From NCBI GenBank assembly GCA_964200185.2, contig CAXNAD020000258.1, positions 1 to 23,249 of the forward strand: a stretch of DNA of 23,249 nucleotides, in the 5' to 3' direction. A model generated the notes under the pieces. The model searched no databases, had not been told where the DNA came from, and worked only from the letters and a program-made list of their open reading frames with translations. This stretch comes from Choristocarpus tenellus KU-1152 (Eukaryota; Phaeophyceae). A program made the translations under genes and the position numbers. Below, piece by piece: positions 1 through 10,488 of this stretch (positions within the stretch are counted from its first letter, which is position 1; each line of letters opens with the position of its first letter).

Positions 1-280
1 GGGGGGAGGTGGATCATTTTTTGTTGTTATCTGTTTCGTCTTTTTTTTTGGGATTGTAAGGTACCAAAGAAGACCTCTTGAGGTAGTCTTGTAAACTTGT
101 GTAGTGTGAAATTGTGGGAGAGGGAAGTGCAGATGTTTGAAAGGTAGACAGTTTTTGTTAGCGTGTTTTTCACTGTTACTCTATGTAGTGTGGATGGAAT
201 GCTTACTCGGGTATTCACTAGGAGTTCTTCCTCTCTTTGCTGTTTCTTTGACCCCTGCACCTCCTTTCGTTCTCCCCCAG
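1..280 (+). other. Presumed SEC63-like intron, left edge
   Basis: This stretch lies before the first recognisable SEC63-like exon and ends in a pyrimidine-rich acceptor (ctcccccag at about 272-280). A long open frame across it has no recognisable protein features, and I see no HPD motif, which should lie in an upstream exon outside the window. I read it as intron. Confidence 0.5.
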
Positions 281-2182
281 TCCCCAGGTGCCGCTAATTA
301 CATGCCCAACAAGTTCACCAAGGCATACGAAGTTCTTATTGACCCAAAGGTGTATTGCCAGGGTATGGGTGGAAGAGAGAAGGCTCGTTGGGTATGGGGG
401 GTATGGAAGTGGGTTAGTATAGGACGGGGTGCAGTGATACGGTTGTACTTCTCCTATGTTGTTCTTGGCATATGGTACTTGTGTGGTAGCTGGTTACGCA
501 TGGTTATATTCAATCATGCTGTAGTTTGGACTCTCTTTTTGGAGGAGCTTGAAAAACTTGCCCATGCAATATTTTTGGGAGTTTTTTTTTTACATAGATA
601 ACAATGTATACCTGTTGTTGACCAAGCAAAAAACCTGAGAAGGGCAAGTTGGTTTGCGTGTCGGTTGCGCAGTGGTCCTCGACATGTTTAGCTTGTCTCC
701 TTTGAATATTTGCAGTTGTTGCTGGCTCTTGAACACATTTCAAAACCTTCGCTGTGTGATCTTTGAGTGATGTTAAATATCTAGTGCAATATTGTAGCTC
801 CATCTAAGGTAAACAGTTTTTTGTGGGGCCCTCCTCATACCCTCACTGTGCAGATAATTCTTGTATTCTTGCTTCTGCCTCAGGCGCTCAAGAACTGGGA
901 ATTGTATGGGAATCCTGATGGTAAACAGCCCCTCCAGGTGTCTGTAGGGCTACCAACTTTCCTCCTTGACAACCATAGGAGAATTCTTGTCATGTACCTC
1001 ATTGCCATGGTCATTGTCATCCCTGGTGAGTGTTATCTCTTGGCTGGACCCTACAGGATTCTTACTTCCCCCCCTCTTTTCCTGCCCAATCCTCTTATCT
1101 AGTTTGCCACTTAATGTCCTGTTGTTATTGAAACTTCTAAACTACCTAACTTACTGTGGTCGCCAAAGTCGTACGACTGTTTCTTTTCATGTATCCACTT
1201 CCTGTGATCACCCTCACAGCCACTGCCACCATTTGCTTGAATATCTGCTGCAATGAGTGTACAACAGTAGGATCTCTTCTTTTTCTTCATTTGATTTGTT
1301 CATTGAAGTTTTGTAAGTACTGACCCCCTGGAGATGACTTTGTTTTCTCAATCTTGCAAGCTTGGAGTGTGTTCGCGTCCCTTTGTTTGTATTCCTTTGA
1401 GAACCAATCATAACGTGTCTCCTTCAATCCTGAGAGAATGTTGCTCACAATACTGCCTTTAGAATAATCCACAATTCCTTTTCCCAAATCAAAGTTTGAG
1501 AGACTTCTTCATTCTAAGTGTTGTCACTCCTATTAATAGGAACTCGCTTACCCTCAGCCTCCTTTCAATGCTTCAAATGCCTCCGCCTGTCAGAGTGCAC
1601 AATATTTAATTTCCGGTAGCAGTAGAGATAAAAGAAAGTAAACAGTGCCTTGTTCTGAACAAATAACCCATCCATCTGCTGTCTTGAGAGAGGCCTGACA
1701 GGCCTTGCCCTTTGAGCCGATGCACTCTCTGACGCTGGCTCCTTCCCCTCCCACCTCCCCTCTTCTGTACCCCAGCTATGGTCACGGTATGGTATTCACG
1801 ATCTAAGCAGGGTAAGGATGAAACCACCATGGTCAAAATAGTCTCTGAGCCTGATAGTGGCACTGCATACAGCCGTAATCTTGGTGATAATCTCGGTGAT
1901 AGTCTCGGTGATAATCTTTGTGTTAATCTCGGTGATAATCTTAGTGATAATCTTGGTGATAATCTCGGTGATAGTCTTGGTGATAATCTTGGTGATAATC
2001 TTGGTGATAACCTCGGCGATAATCCCGGTGATAATCCCGGTGATAATCTTGGTGATTGTGCCGCCGTGAAGAATGCTCCTGAGTCTGAGATCGCACAGGA
2101 AGTGGAGATAGAAGGGGAAGATCTTGGTGGAGAGGGTTGGTATGAGATAAATGCCCCGACAGAAGACCTTCGTACAGAGTAG
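281..2182 (+). CDS. SEC63: SEC63-like ER translocon J-domain protein, partial (5' end outside window)
   Basis: Sec63 is an ER membrane protein whose lumenal J domain recruits BiP to the Sec61/Sec62 channel during protein import (family knowledge). Exons seen: 281-349, 884-1025 and 1776 onward. The phases agree (0, then 1), and the acceptors cccccag, ctgcctcag and tgtaccccag are all good. Exon 1 ends with FTKAYEVLIDPK, the third J-domain helix. Exon 2 opens with ALKNWELYGNPDG, very close to the NWE-YGNPDG signature of Sec63 proteins, then a short segment ending VGLPTFLLDN and a membrane helix (ILVMYLIAMVIVIP). Exon 3 completes the helix with AMVTVWYSRSKQ. After that the family normally continues with several hundred residues of the Sec63/Brl domain, which I cannot find. 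Either exon 3 ends at a GTAAGG donor at 1812 and later exons are too diverged to see, or it reads on through Gly-Asp-Asn-Leu repeats and an acidic tail to the stop at 2180-2182. The family call is firm; the 3' end is not. Confidence 0.78.
1883..2056 (+). repeat. 12-bp minisatellite, about 14 units (GGTGATAATCTY)
   Basis: Fourteen full units plus half a unit stand head to tail without any length change. In the frame of the upstream SEC63-like exon each unit reads Gly-Asp-Asn-Leu. Most differences between units are C/T at the third base of the Leu codon, with a few changes such as AAT to AGT, CTT to CCC and one TGTGTT unit. The array could be a coding low-complexity tail or simply intronic. Confidence 0.95.
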
Positions 2183-2246
2183 AGGCTGGCGGCAGGTGCT
2201 GTTCATTGTCATGTGGGGGGTGGGTATGGCATGAATCAATTGTTGT

Positions 2247-2272
2247 GTGGTGGTGGTGATGGTGGTGGTGGT
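2247..2272 (+). repeat. TGG/GGT trinucleotide tract
   Basis: A short run of TGG/GGT triplets, interrupted by one GAT, follows the stop of the minisatellite-containing frame. It is an ordinary microsatellite, probably in a 3' untranslated or intergenic region. Confidence 0.8.
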
Positions 2273-3000
2273 GAATGTGCAGAATGAGGACTGTTAAGCT
2301 GATTCACGAGATGTGTTCCATAGGCAGGATGCGTGCTGTCATGAGATGTAGGGCTCAACCCTGGGGATATGCAGTAGATATGTCAGAGTATAGGGGGTCC
2401 AAAAAGGTACTAATCACCATTGCAAGACACTACTGTGGGAGGTTGTGGTGATTTGATTAGTGGACGGGTGGTGTGTGGTCAGGTTGGCAGCTATGGTGAT
2501 CATCTGTGGAAAAGGACTGTGGGATGCTGTGTAAATATTAATGTGCAGGAAGGTGAAGGGGTTCCTGTATGTGGCTGATAAGGAGGCGATGTGGAGGTGA
2601 CAGGTTACTCAATTAAATTTGAGCGAATGGATGTGATAAGAGTGTTCGCACAGGTGTGGAAGTGTGGTGGAGGGGATTTGGCTGTTATAGATTTATATTT
2701 CAAGTCCGGACAACACCTCACAGGTGCATTTACTCTACAGTGTATGGAGTGTATAGGGTTGGGGTCATAAGATACCATAGGGTATTTCCAAGTGCTACAT
2801 AGTGCCTTCTTATGTGAAGTTATTTACCGTATGTTGTTGCAGTGTAAGGTTTAAGGACTGGTTGGTGTACATACCTTTGTAATTGATGTGTTTGTATATT
2901 TGTGTGTGTGGCTCAGGCCTCAAGATGTTAAATTTGTATATACAGTATATATGACATACGAAAGGCGGTGTATGTATGACGAAACCTCATGTACCTTTAG

Positions 3001-3026
3001 TTCCAATGCCTCCTAAGGCATTGGAA
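3001..3026. repeat. Perfect 11-bp inverted repeat with 4-nt loop
   Basis: The arms TTCCAATGCCT and AGGCATTGGAA are exact reverse complements separated by CCTA. The structure stands alone in non-coding sequence. It could fold as an RNA hairpin on either strand or be a protein-binding palindrome; its role is unknown. Confidence 0.9.
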
Positions 3027-4563
3027 AGCCACCCGTGATGAGGTTGTGTCCTTGCACACCTGATAGTGTGTCCAGAGTTGAAGCTTGCTTGTCAAAAGCA
3101 TTTTGGTGTGTGCAGGCAGGCATACGATTGAGGAAAGCCCGTTTTGACCCATACACATGTATGTAGAAGGGACAGCCTCACAATTTTAACATCTTGGGTC
3201 AGGATTTTCGATTGTCAATAATTTTATGGTGCCTCTTGACTGTGTGGGACAAGGTCCCATGTATTTTTGTATCTATGTGAGTGTAGTTGTGGGGAATGTG
3301 GCATGTTGCATGGTTATACAACCGCTGCTGTGACGCTTTGTGAGGAGGACAGCAAGCATGGAGGAGCTTGTACAGGCATGCACTCCTTTGCATTGCATCC
3401 ATTTGGTGGTATGAAGGAGAGTGTTCTGATACCTTTGCCAAGAAGCACAGGCCAAACACGGATTTTTTCCCAGCATTGTAAGAGTAGTGGTAACGGTATT
3501 CAGAATACTTTCGTGTATGTGTTGTGTTGCTGAGTCAAGTTTGGCAATTTTTAGGTATTGTATCAATCTACTCATTCAACTTTTTGTGTGATCACGATAC
3601 TTTTATGGCACAGGGACCTCTCTCTCTTCAGTGTAATTTTGCCATTCGTTTCCCAATCTTCTCACTTGTCGTTTTGATGACCTGGCCAAATTACATTCTC
3701 TGTCTTGATTATTCAGAGGTTTATATGCTTGCTTGTTTCGCAATGGTTCAGTGCATGGGATCCTGAGTCAAACTGCCCTAACCCTTGTTGGAATTTGTAC
3801 ACCATATTTCCCTGATAGGTATCATTTACCTTTCACACTTGTAGTTTTACTTCTACATCCACGCAGCTGTCCACAATGCTTTTAGAAGTAGTTGAATATG
3901 TATAGTTCCTGTGTATGGAGTACACAGATTTGAATGCCATTCTCTATAGTAGTCCAAGAGTCTATGCACCGATACGTATGTGTATCAAAGCACCCAATTT
4001 ATAGAAATGAACACGACTCTAATTTCATTCTCAGTACGTAGGAGTATTTCGAAAGTGATAAAAAAAAGTGTTCTGCCCTGCAAAAAATGTCGACCAGCCT
4101 AATTTGGGACACACTCCAACCATTAGTGTGGAGGGAATTCAATTGTGCGTCCTATACCTCATGTTTCCTGTACAATGAGATAGGTGGTATAACTTGCCCT
4201 TCTATGCAGTATAGCCTGTGTTATCATCTTCTTTGGTTTGTTACAAAGGGGATAAACTCTCCCTCACAAAAACAGTTCCCAGAAAAGAACAATTTCTGTT
4301 CACTTCTTTGGTACTGTTCACAGGCTAAACTAATGGTTCACTACCTGGGGGGAGATCTTATTCCCAAACGCGAAGGGACACACGCTTCATGGCCTTTACG
4401 TCCCTTCCTTGTCTGGAGCTGTGTAAGGGTTGCACTGATCTATGCAATTTTCTAAGTTAAATAACCACCCCAAGAGTACCTTTGAGGTCAGACGCATTCC
4501 TTTTGTCTACCCCTGCCTCACCCACATTTTTCATGGCTGCATAACCTAAGATCTGTCATTTAG

Positions 4564-4800
4564 GTGACTCAAGCTTGGTCAAGGTATGGCCAAGACTCTG
4601 CCGCAACAGCTGCCAAGATTCTCCTTGCCATGTGTGACATTGAACCTATCCAAATACCTCCACTCCGCCAGATTGTACCTCATAGAGATGACTTGCTACC
4701 ACAGGACTCAAATATGACTTGTTTAGCATGTAGTCTACCGAGCAAGAGCACTCATCAGCATGAAAAATGCCCCCTTACCCCTCCCTTCACCACCCTGTAA
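4564..4800 (+). other. Orphan open segment after a splice-acceptor-like site, unidentified
   Basis: An open stretch of 78 codons plus stop follows gtcatttag, a usable acceptor. The first ~50 residues have an ordinary globular composition (for example TAAKILLAMCDIEPIQIPPL), while the end looks like random translation. I recognise no family. It could be a terminal exon of a + strand gene, possibly even of the SEC63-like gene, or chance. Confidence 0.18.
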
Positions 4801-5248
4801 TGTCCAGCCTCAAGAACAAGTAACCGAGGCGTGGTGCTTCGATTCTCCAGAGTATTTCATGATGTAACGTGGTAAATCTCATCACTTGTCATCAACAAGC
4901 ATTATCACAAAACAGGGCAGCCACAGCCTCAGCAACAATTTTTTTTTTTTTCTATTGAAAGTTCACAAGTGAGATCCCCTGAACATTTCCAGCTACTACA
5001 ACTCAAGGAAAAAAATGCTTTTGACTGGTGCAATGATGAACATCTTCGGAAGCACTAACACTGTCTACCTTTGTGTGTTTTATCTCCAAGAAAACATATT
5101 TCCAAAAAGCAATCGCTCTAGGAGCATTACAAATAGTTGCTTTGTACTGACTACCAAATACTCGGTCGGGTCACCTCAAAGGAAGGAATCAAGAAATGCC
5201 TTCCAATAATTACATGATGACACCCTTTACGCACACTCAACCATGTGA
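4801..5248. other. Intergenic / 3' flank of the NhaC gene
   Basis: Nothing coding is recognisable here. A 13-T run stands at 4939-4951. On the - strand this is the region downstream of the antiporter stop codon and should hold its 3' untranslated region; I see no canonical AATAAA close to the stop. Confidence 0.5.
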
Positions 5249-8200
5249 TCATTTACGCTTCTTTTCCCCCCTGTGTGCAACATCTGATGGCACCTCCCCA
5301 AGACTGTAGACAAGACCAGTAAGGACTATTGCCCCGATCGCCAAGGCCATCCAGGGACCATAGAGACCCAGCCCCACAGGTATGTTGCCCAGGATGATTG
5401 AGAGAGTCCCCACAATGAATGTGTAGGGGGATATTGTCCTGATGTGGTCTGTGAGGCTACACCCTGTAGAACAAAAAAGGTAAAAACCAACACCGACAGG
5501 GTATACAGTTTGGTGGAATGGACATAAACAAGGAGTGTCATTCAGGCTTGAGACAAGTTTCAAAAATTGTGATGAAACAGTCGTTAATCCATGGGTCAAA
5601 CAACCTTAAACCATACTAAACACTGGGAGCTCCATACATGCAAGTGCTCACAGGGTGTCCTGGAGTCTAACTACCATTGAGGGAATAGGAGTGCTAAATT
5701 CTTTCACCTGTGGCCAGTGAGGTGAGGATAGTAGTGTCAGAAATGGGCGAACACACATTGCCAAATATTGCACTGCCCAGGATGCAGGCAAAGCAATGGT
5801 TTAGGAACTCCACATCACCTCCTCCTAGCCGCCATGCCAGCGGGCCAACCAGAGGGAATACAATCCCCATGGTTCCAAAAGTGCTCCCGCATGCATATGA
5901 TATCACATAGCAAAGGACCTTGTGTGCACCAGCAAAGGGTATACAGGAGATGGCAGGGCGCAACTGAATGGATGAGTGTGGGAGGATACAAATTTGTGAA
6001 GGGTGTGCAGGAGTTTTATTTGAAGCGGTCTGTAATTGATGTCACCTTCATCAAATAGAGTGTTCGATGGTGTTGATGTGTGTGTATTTATTGTTTTGTA
6101 CACTGGGGTGATTCTAGCATTGAAATACATCGATGAACAGGGTGTTTCATTTTGGTAAGCAAGGTCATTGGCAACACAAGCGCAACAGCCATACAGATAA
6201 GGTTAGGTGCCTTCAACCAAGATGTACTGCGCACTTGTCTTGATTTGTATCAATCAACATGTTGATGATCTTGATCTGTCTGCATCAGACTCCCGCACAT
6301 TCCTAGCTACTTTGCATACTTCGACACGAAAAACACAGTCCCCCAAAAGACCCCAGACTTGAAACCCAGAAGAGGAGACTCCCCTCTCAATCTGCTCTAC
6401 TGTGGCATCACCACCAAGAGGAGAATCTATCCCAGACTTTATACCCTGTTTCTTCAGGCTTGGCAAAAACCCACCGAAATGAGGGCCGGCAACAATGCAG
6501 GATGAATTCCAGACTCAAGAGCACCAGCTAGGTACTCGGCTGTCTGAACCTCCTTCACCACCCGTCCCAACGCCCATGCTAGCACAAGCACAAATTGTGG
6601 CTCAAGAACTTCCTGCAGGGTGTCAGGAGGTTGGAGGTGTGAGACTAGTGTTCGTGTTACATTACCTGCACATTGAATTGATGTGGTTGAACATGGGTGT
6701 GTTATGTCCTAGCATTTGGATAGTGGAGGAAGGTTGGTCTAGACAAGGGGCAAGGAAGGGTGTTAACAGTCTCATATGGCACCTTGACATCTTGTCTTGT
6801 CACATACTTTTTTCCATCATCAAGTGATGTGTGCATATATATATATATATGTAGAGGACTAACATGGTTGTTGCAACTGGGCTATATCCAAATATGAGTT
6901 TCACACTACGATAACAATATGTATATATACACATCCATTCAAGATCCCCATACAGTAAAACACTGACTTCGCTCCTACGAAAAAAAAGTCACGCCGATAA
7001 AATAAATATTCATGTCTTCTTGGAATCAAACGTTTTTCCACAAGTGTCAACCAATTTGAAGCAGATGTGTGAAGGTAGGCAGTACAGAGGCAAAGACAAG
7101 CACAGTCACATCATTCTTCCCCAAACTCATGGACTGCCCTCATCACTCCAAAATATATAGAACAGCACAACCATCAGTCACACCACATTTCGAGATCGTG
7201 CCTTCATGCCTTCCATCCAGGTCTCCATAGCCTCTGAGAGAGTCAGAATGCCTTGACCACACACCAGCACCAAGGATCCTATCCACCCTGCAGCACTGGC
7301 CCAGATAAGGACCGACACGCTGTCACAGCTGCTCAGGATATTGACCAGGGTCTTTGGAACCTGAGATTCGTGGGAAGGGTGGGGGTGTATGTTAGGCTAG
7401 GCTACAAGCATGATCTAGTTCCTGTGTATGTCTGCAGTTTGTGGACAAGAACCAACGTCTTACTTTTCACAGCAATCTTGTTAGATGCAATAACATGGAT
7501 GGCTCACTGCCTCTGGCATTGCCATTTACCATCTGTAACATGCCTCCCACAATTCAATCATATGCAAAGATCGAACAGTTTCAGGGTATATATCTAATTA
7601 AATCTTAGGCACCATTACAACATCTGCAAACTACTCAGCACATGCCTCTATTCACAGCAGAATATTTCATTGTAGCGGGAGCACCAATCTGGACCACTCC
7701 AGATCCTGAAGACATCACAAGTGAAGCAGCAGTCATCACTGCCTAGGTTACAGGGTCAAGAAGTGGTGTAAAATACCCTTGCTACGTCTAATAGCACCTG
7801 AACACCAATTGAGTAGTACACAAGCATGACAAATGCAGGGTAGTATAATGTTACAAATGACTTCTCTACCAGCAACACACTGCAATTAGACTGCTACAAC
7901 ACAGTCACCACCAACACCACATTCTCTGATCCTGTACACTCTTCCAACCTATGGTGGATGTATGCCCACCTGGTTTCCTCCAGCCTCAATCCTTTCAATC
8001 CCATCAAGTATCATGCCCACAAAGGTAACTCCAATCACCACAGAGAACGGAATGAATGCATTCCTTGAGCGCAACGGAGTTCCTGCCTTTGGTCCAATGC
8101 CCCCTCCTCCTTCAACTTCACTCCCATCCACAGCAATGGAACTCCCTGCACCCTTCAGATCTCCCCTAGCAGATGCATCTGCGACTGATGCAGCAGCTGC

Positions 8201-10292
8201 CCCTTCTGCCTTTCCCATTGGCCCAAAGTCCCTCCCAGTGAACACTACAATAATAACAAACAGGAGGTAGAATAAGGGGAAGAAACGGTAGGGCAGGGAG
8301 GAGAGCACCACAAGAAAGCCATCAAGGGATGACGACAGGCCCAGGGTGCCCAGCACAGCCTTGGTGTAGCCAATCTGCAGCCCAACCCAAGAAGATATGG
8401 GGGAGAGTGAAGCCAGGGCGACCCCAATGCTATGGACGAGCCAGGCGAACTTTGGCTGACTGACCTGTGGATGAAGGAGGTAAGCGAGGAAGAAACTGTA
8501 TAGTAACCTCTCTTGACTTCATGCTCGGAGTTGGCAAGGCACAGGACACAATCAACTTAAGAATACATGAAGTTCACCAATAAAAAGAGTGCTGTACAAT
8601 ACAATTAAGAATATATCAAATATTATGAGTCCCTTAATGTTCAAGCTCCACCAAAGCAACCAACCTCACCCTTGCCCTGATCTGGTATCACCTGCACCAT
8701 CCCCACAACATCCCTCAGGCTGTTCCCCACAATGAGAATACTTGAATAGTCATCGAAGAAGATGAGGCAGCCCAGTGCTACAGTGCACAGCTGGCCCTTT
8801 ATCCTAGAACCTGAAAGGGTATGTTCAACATTACACGAACAGCTCTTGATCTTAGAGGAGATGAACTGCCCGAGTCAGTGGTACATACTTGGTAGAGCGG
8901 TGTAAATGAGATTGAATCAACAAAGGATTAGCAATATACTATGCAGTATCCTGCGCAAGGTTGTTTGGGAAGGGTGACTGTGACAGGATACTTTATGAGT
9001 GTTGGGGTCATAGAAACACACCCATGTAGTGCTTGAGCTTGTTGGCAAGGCCCTGGGCACCACCACTCCTCTGCACAAGCCCAATTGTGCCTCCCAGCAA
9101 GAAGGTGAAGAGAAGCACCTCAGCATTGCCCTCCTCTGTGAAGGCACCAACGAAATAAGTGTCAAACGTCCGTAGAAATGCTTGCAAGGGGTTGAAATCT
9201 GAGACCAGCAATGCCCCTGTCCAGACCCCAACAAGCAGTGCCACAATAACCTTATTTTTGAGGGGGTGAGAGTGTGCGTGTGCATGTGCGTGTTTAACTG
9301 TTTGTATACTTCTGAGTATTTAACTATGAGCAACTTCTATTAGAAAAGGAAAATTCTATTGGGTCAATCTGTCGAAGGGAATCCACCAGTAGACTGCCAC
9401 CTCTCCAATGAGCAATTTCTTTTGTCGTGAAAATAGGGACTACCCATGGTTTGCACTCAGTATAAAGCTTTCGCACCCAAGGGAACGGATGTGGAATTTA
9501 CTTGAATAAAATCAACTCAATACCTGCATATCAAGTGAGCATCTGACCCGCAACATCTGACCTAAAACTCACCTGCTGATAGAGAATGGAAATCACCAAT
9601 GTGATCAAAGGTGGAAGGAGGCTTACCCACCCTGGGACACAGATCACCACAACCTCCTCGCTATACTTGGCACCGGCATGAAGCCTGAGTGTAAAACTTC
9701 CTGCTTCTCTTTTGAGTGCGTGCGAGGGCATGGCATGGCATCGCCGAGCCGAGGAGGGAATCGGGTTTAGCGCTCAAATGGGAGAAGAAGGTCCACGAAT
9801 GTAGGCTAACTACATTCTGCCAATTTCACTATTGGTGACACCGTTTTCTACCCAGAGGGTACCGGAGAAGATTTTCTACCCGCAGCATCTGAAAATTGGA
9901 TAGAGCCTTACCAGAGTCGCGGTATGTCATGAGCAAAGGAGTCGAACCCCAAACACTAAACACCCATGATTGCCTTTAACGTTAACCTACCTCAAGACCA
10001 GGTCATCCACCTCATGCTGCAGCGTAATGCTCCCACCAGCGGATACAGCAACCTTTTTGGTAGATAGTATTTCCACACCTCCGGCCTTATCTACAATGGA
10101 AACCCCAATCGGGACACCATTCTTGACCAGGGCCAATGAAGGGTCTAGGTGCAGAGTGACCGCGAATGGATCACCCACATGGACAACAACAGGGACTTCA
10201 ACACGGATGCCAGTGAAATCTATCCCTTCACAAGCCCAAGTCTGTAGAAGGAGGAGAACAGGTGCCAGAAAAGCAACCACACGAGGAAACAT
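5249..10292 (-). CDS. nhaC: NhaC-family Na+/H+ antiporter (PF03553 type), nine exons, 659 aa
   Basis: Family members exchange Na+ for H+ across a membrane. Exons on the - strand: 10292-9991, 9684-9573, 9250-9022, 8810-8692, 8464-7970, 7360-7202, 6612-6475, 5918-5708 and 5463-5249. All phases agree and the sum is 1980 bases, ending in TGA. Residues 1 to about 22 form a signal peptide (AFLAPVLLLLQTWA). Residues 23-110 are a beta-rich, soluble-looking domain that bacterial NhaC lacks. The transporter core starts near residue 120 (GWVSLLPPLITLVISILY) and carries the family hallmarks: FFDDY (232-236), ISSWVGLQIG (about 277-286), TGRDFGPM (330-337), LAWALG in exon 7, GSTFGTMGIVFPL (529-541) and NVCSPISDTT (572-581). 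A Gly/Ala-rich loop follows TGRDFGPM. The C-terminus is basic (EKKRK). Bacterial relatives are usually about 450-530 residues, and the excess is the N-terminal domain plus the loop. All introns are GT-AG except 7201-6613, which seems to be GC-AG. The product is probably sent through the secretory route to the plasma or an organelle membrane; which ion it moves cannot be read from sequence. Confidence 0.93.
6613..7201 (-). other. Probable GC-AG intron in the NhaC gene
   Basis: On the - strand exon 6 ends ...GGCATGAAG followed by GCACGA, and exon 7 begins after ctgcag. Joining there gives EGMKEVLEPQFVLVLAWALG, which has the spacing usual in NhaC between the EG-K motif and LAWALG. The nearest GT donors (in aaatgtggtgtga) would add five or six residues. 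Confidence 0.55.
6835..6850. repeat. (AT)8 microsatellite
   Basis: Eight AT dinucleotides lie in an intron of the NhaC gene. An additional gtatatatac stretch stands near 6922. Confidence 0.9.
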
Positions 10293-10488
10293 GTTGTTAC
10301 GTTTTTACATGAAGTAGTAAGGATTTGGGGGGGGACACAGGAGTGTATAATACATCGGAGGGATGCTTCAGCCATATGTACTCAAAATACACACTATTTA
10401 AATACCTACACTACTATTAGTTGTGTTGTTGTTGTCCTTCTAAACCTGGTCTATCTACAAGGCAAGGTTTGACACAGACAGAAAGGAA
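10293..10488. promoter_or_regulatory. Divergent promoter region shared by NhaC and PPR-like genes
   Basis: Only 196 bases separate the two start codons, which point away from each other. Near the middle stands the perfect palindrome TATTTAAATA (10395-10404), about 85 bases from the PPR-like start and about 100 from the NhaC start; it could act as an AT-rich core element in either direction. A G-run (ggggggg at about 10327) and a GTT repeat (ttgttgttgttg at about 10422) flank it. That this region serves as a two-way promoter is inferred from layout. Confidence 0.5.

Larger units (their letters stand above)
2183..4560. other. Gene-free stretch, G/T-rich on the + strand
   Basis: All frames on both strands are short and carry no family signature or convincing splice-linked segments. 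The + strand is rich in G and T (many tgtg and ggtg runs) up to about 3000. If the SEC63-like gene continues past 1812, its remaining exons would have to lie here, and I could not recognise any. The one distinct structure is the hairpin at 3001-3026. Confidence 0.5.

Noticed and set aside
137-601. Long + strand open frame of 154 codons
   Set aside because: It overlaps the true exon 281-349 in the same frame and runs out of it into introns on both sides; the flanks are low-quality sequence with no protein features.
1883-2056. CRISPR array
   Set aside because: Units are 12 bp, directly adjacent and without spacers; this is a minisatellite in eukaryotic DNA.
1796-2239. Large - strand and alternative + strand frames across the minisatellite
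   Set aside because: The 12-bp repeat holds no stop in several frames, so these frames are open for that reason alone.
6254-6466. Extra NhaC coding segment after the exon ending at 6475
   Set aside because: This frame is shifted relative to exon 7; joining 6475 to 5918 gives exactly the family spacing (LPALIS then VLCYVISYACG), so the segment is intron.
9925-9975. tRNA gene on the - strand, from a ggggttcgactcc T-arm-like motif
   Set aside because: The T-stem pairs poorly, no acceptor or D-arm can be formed at the right distance, and the site lies inside an NhaC intron.
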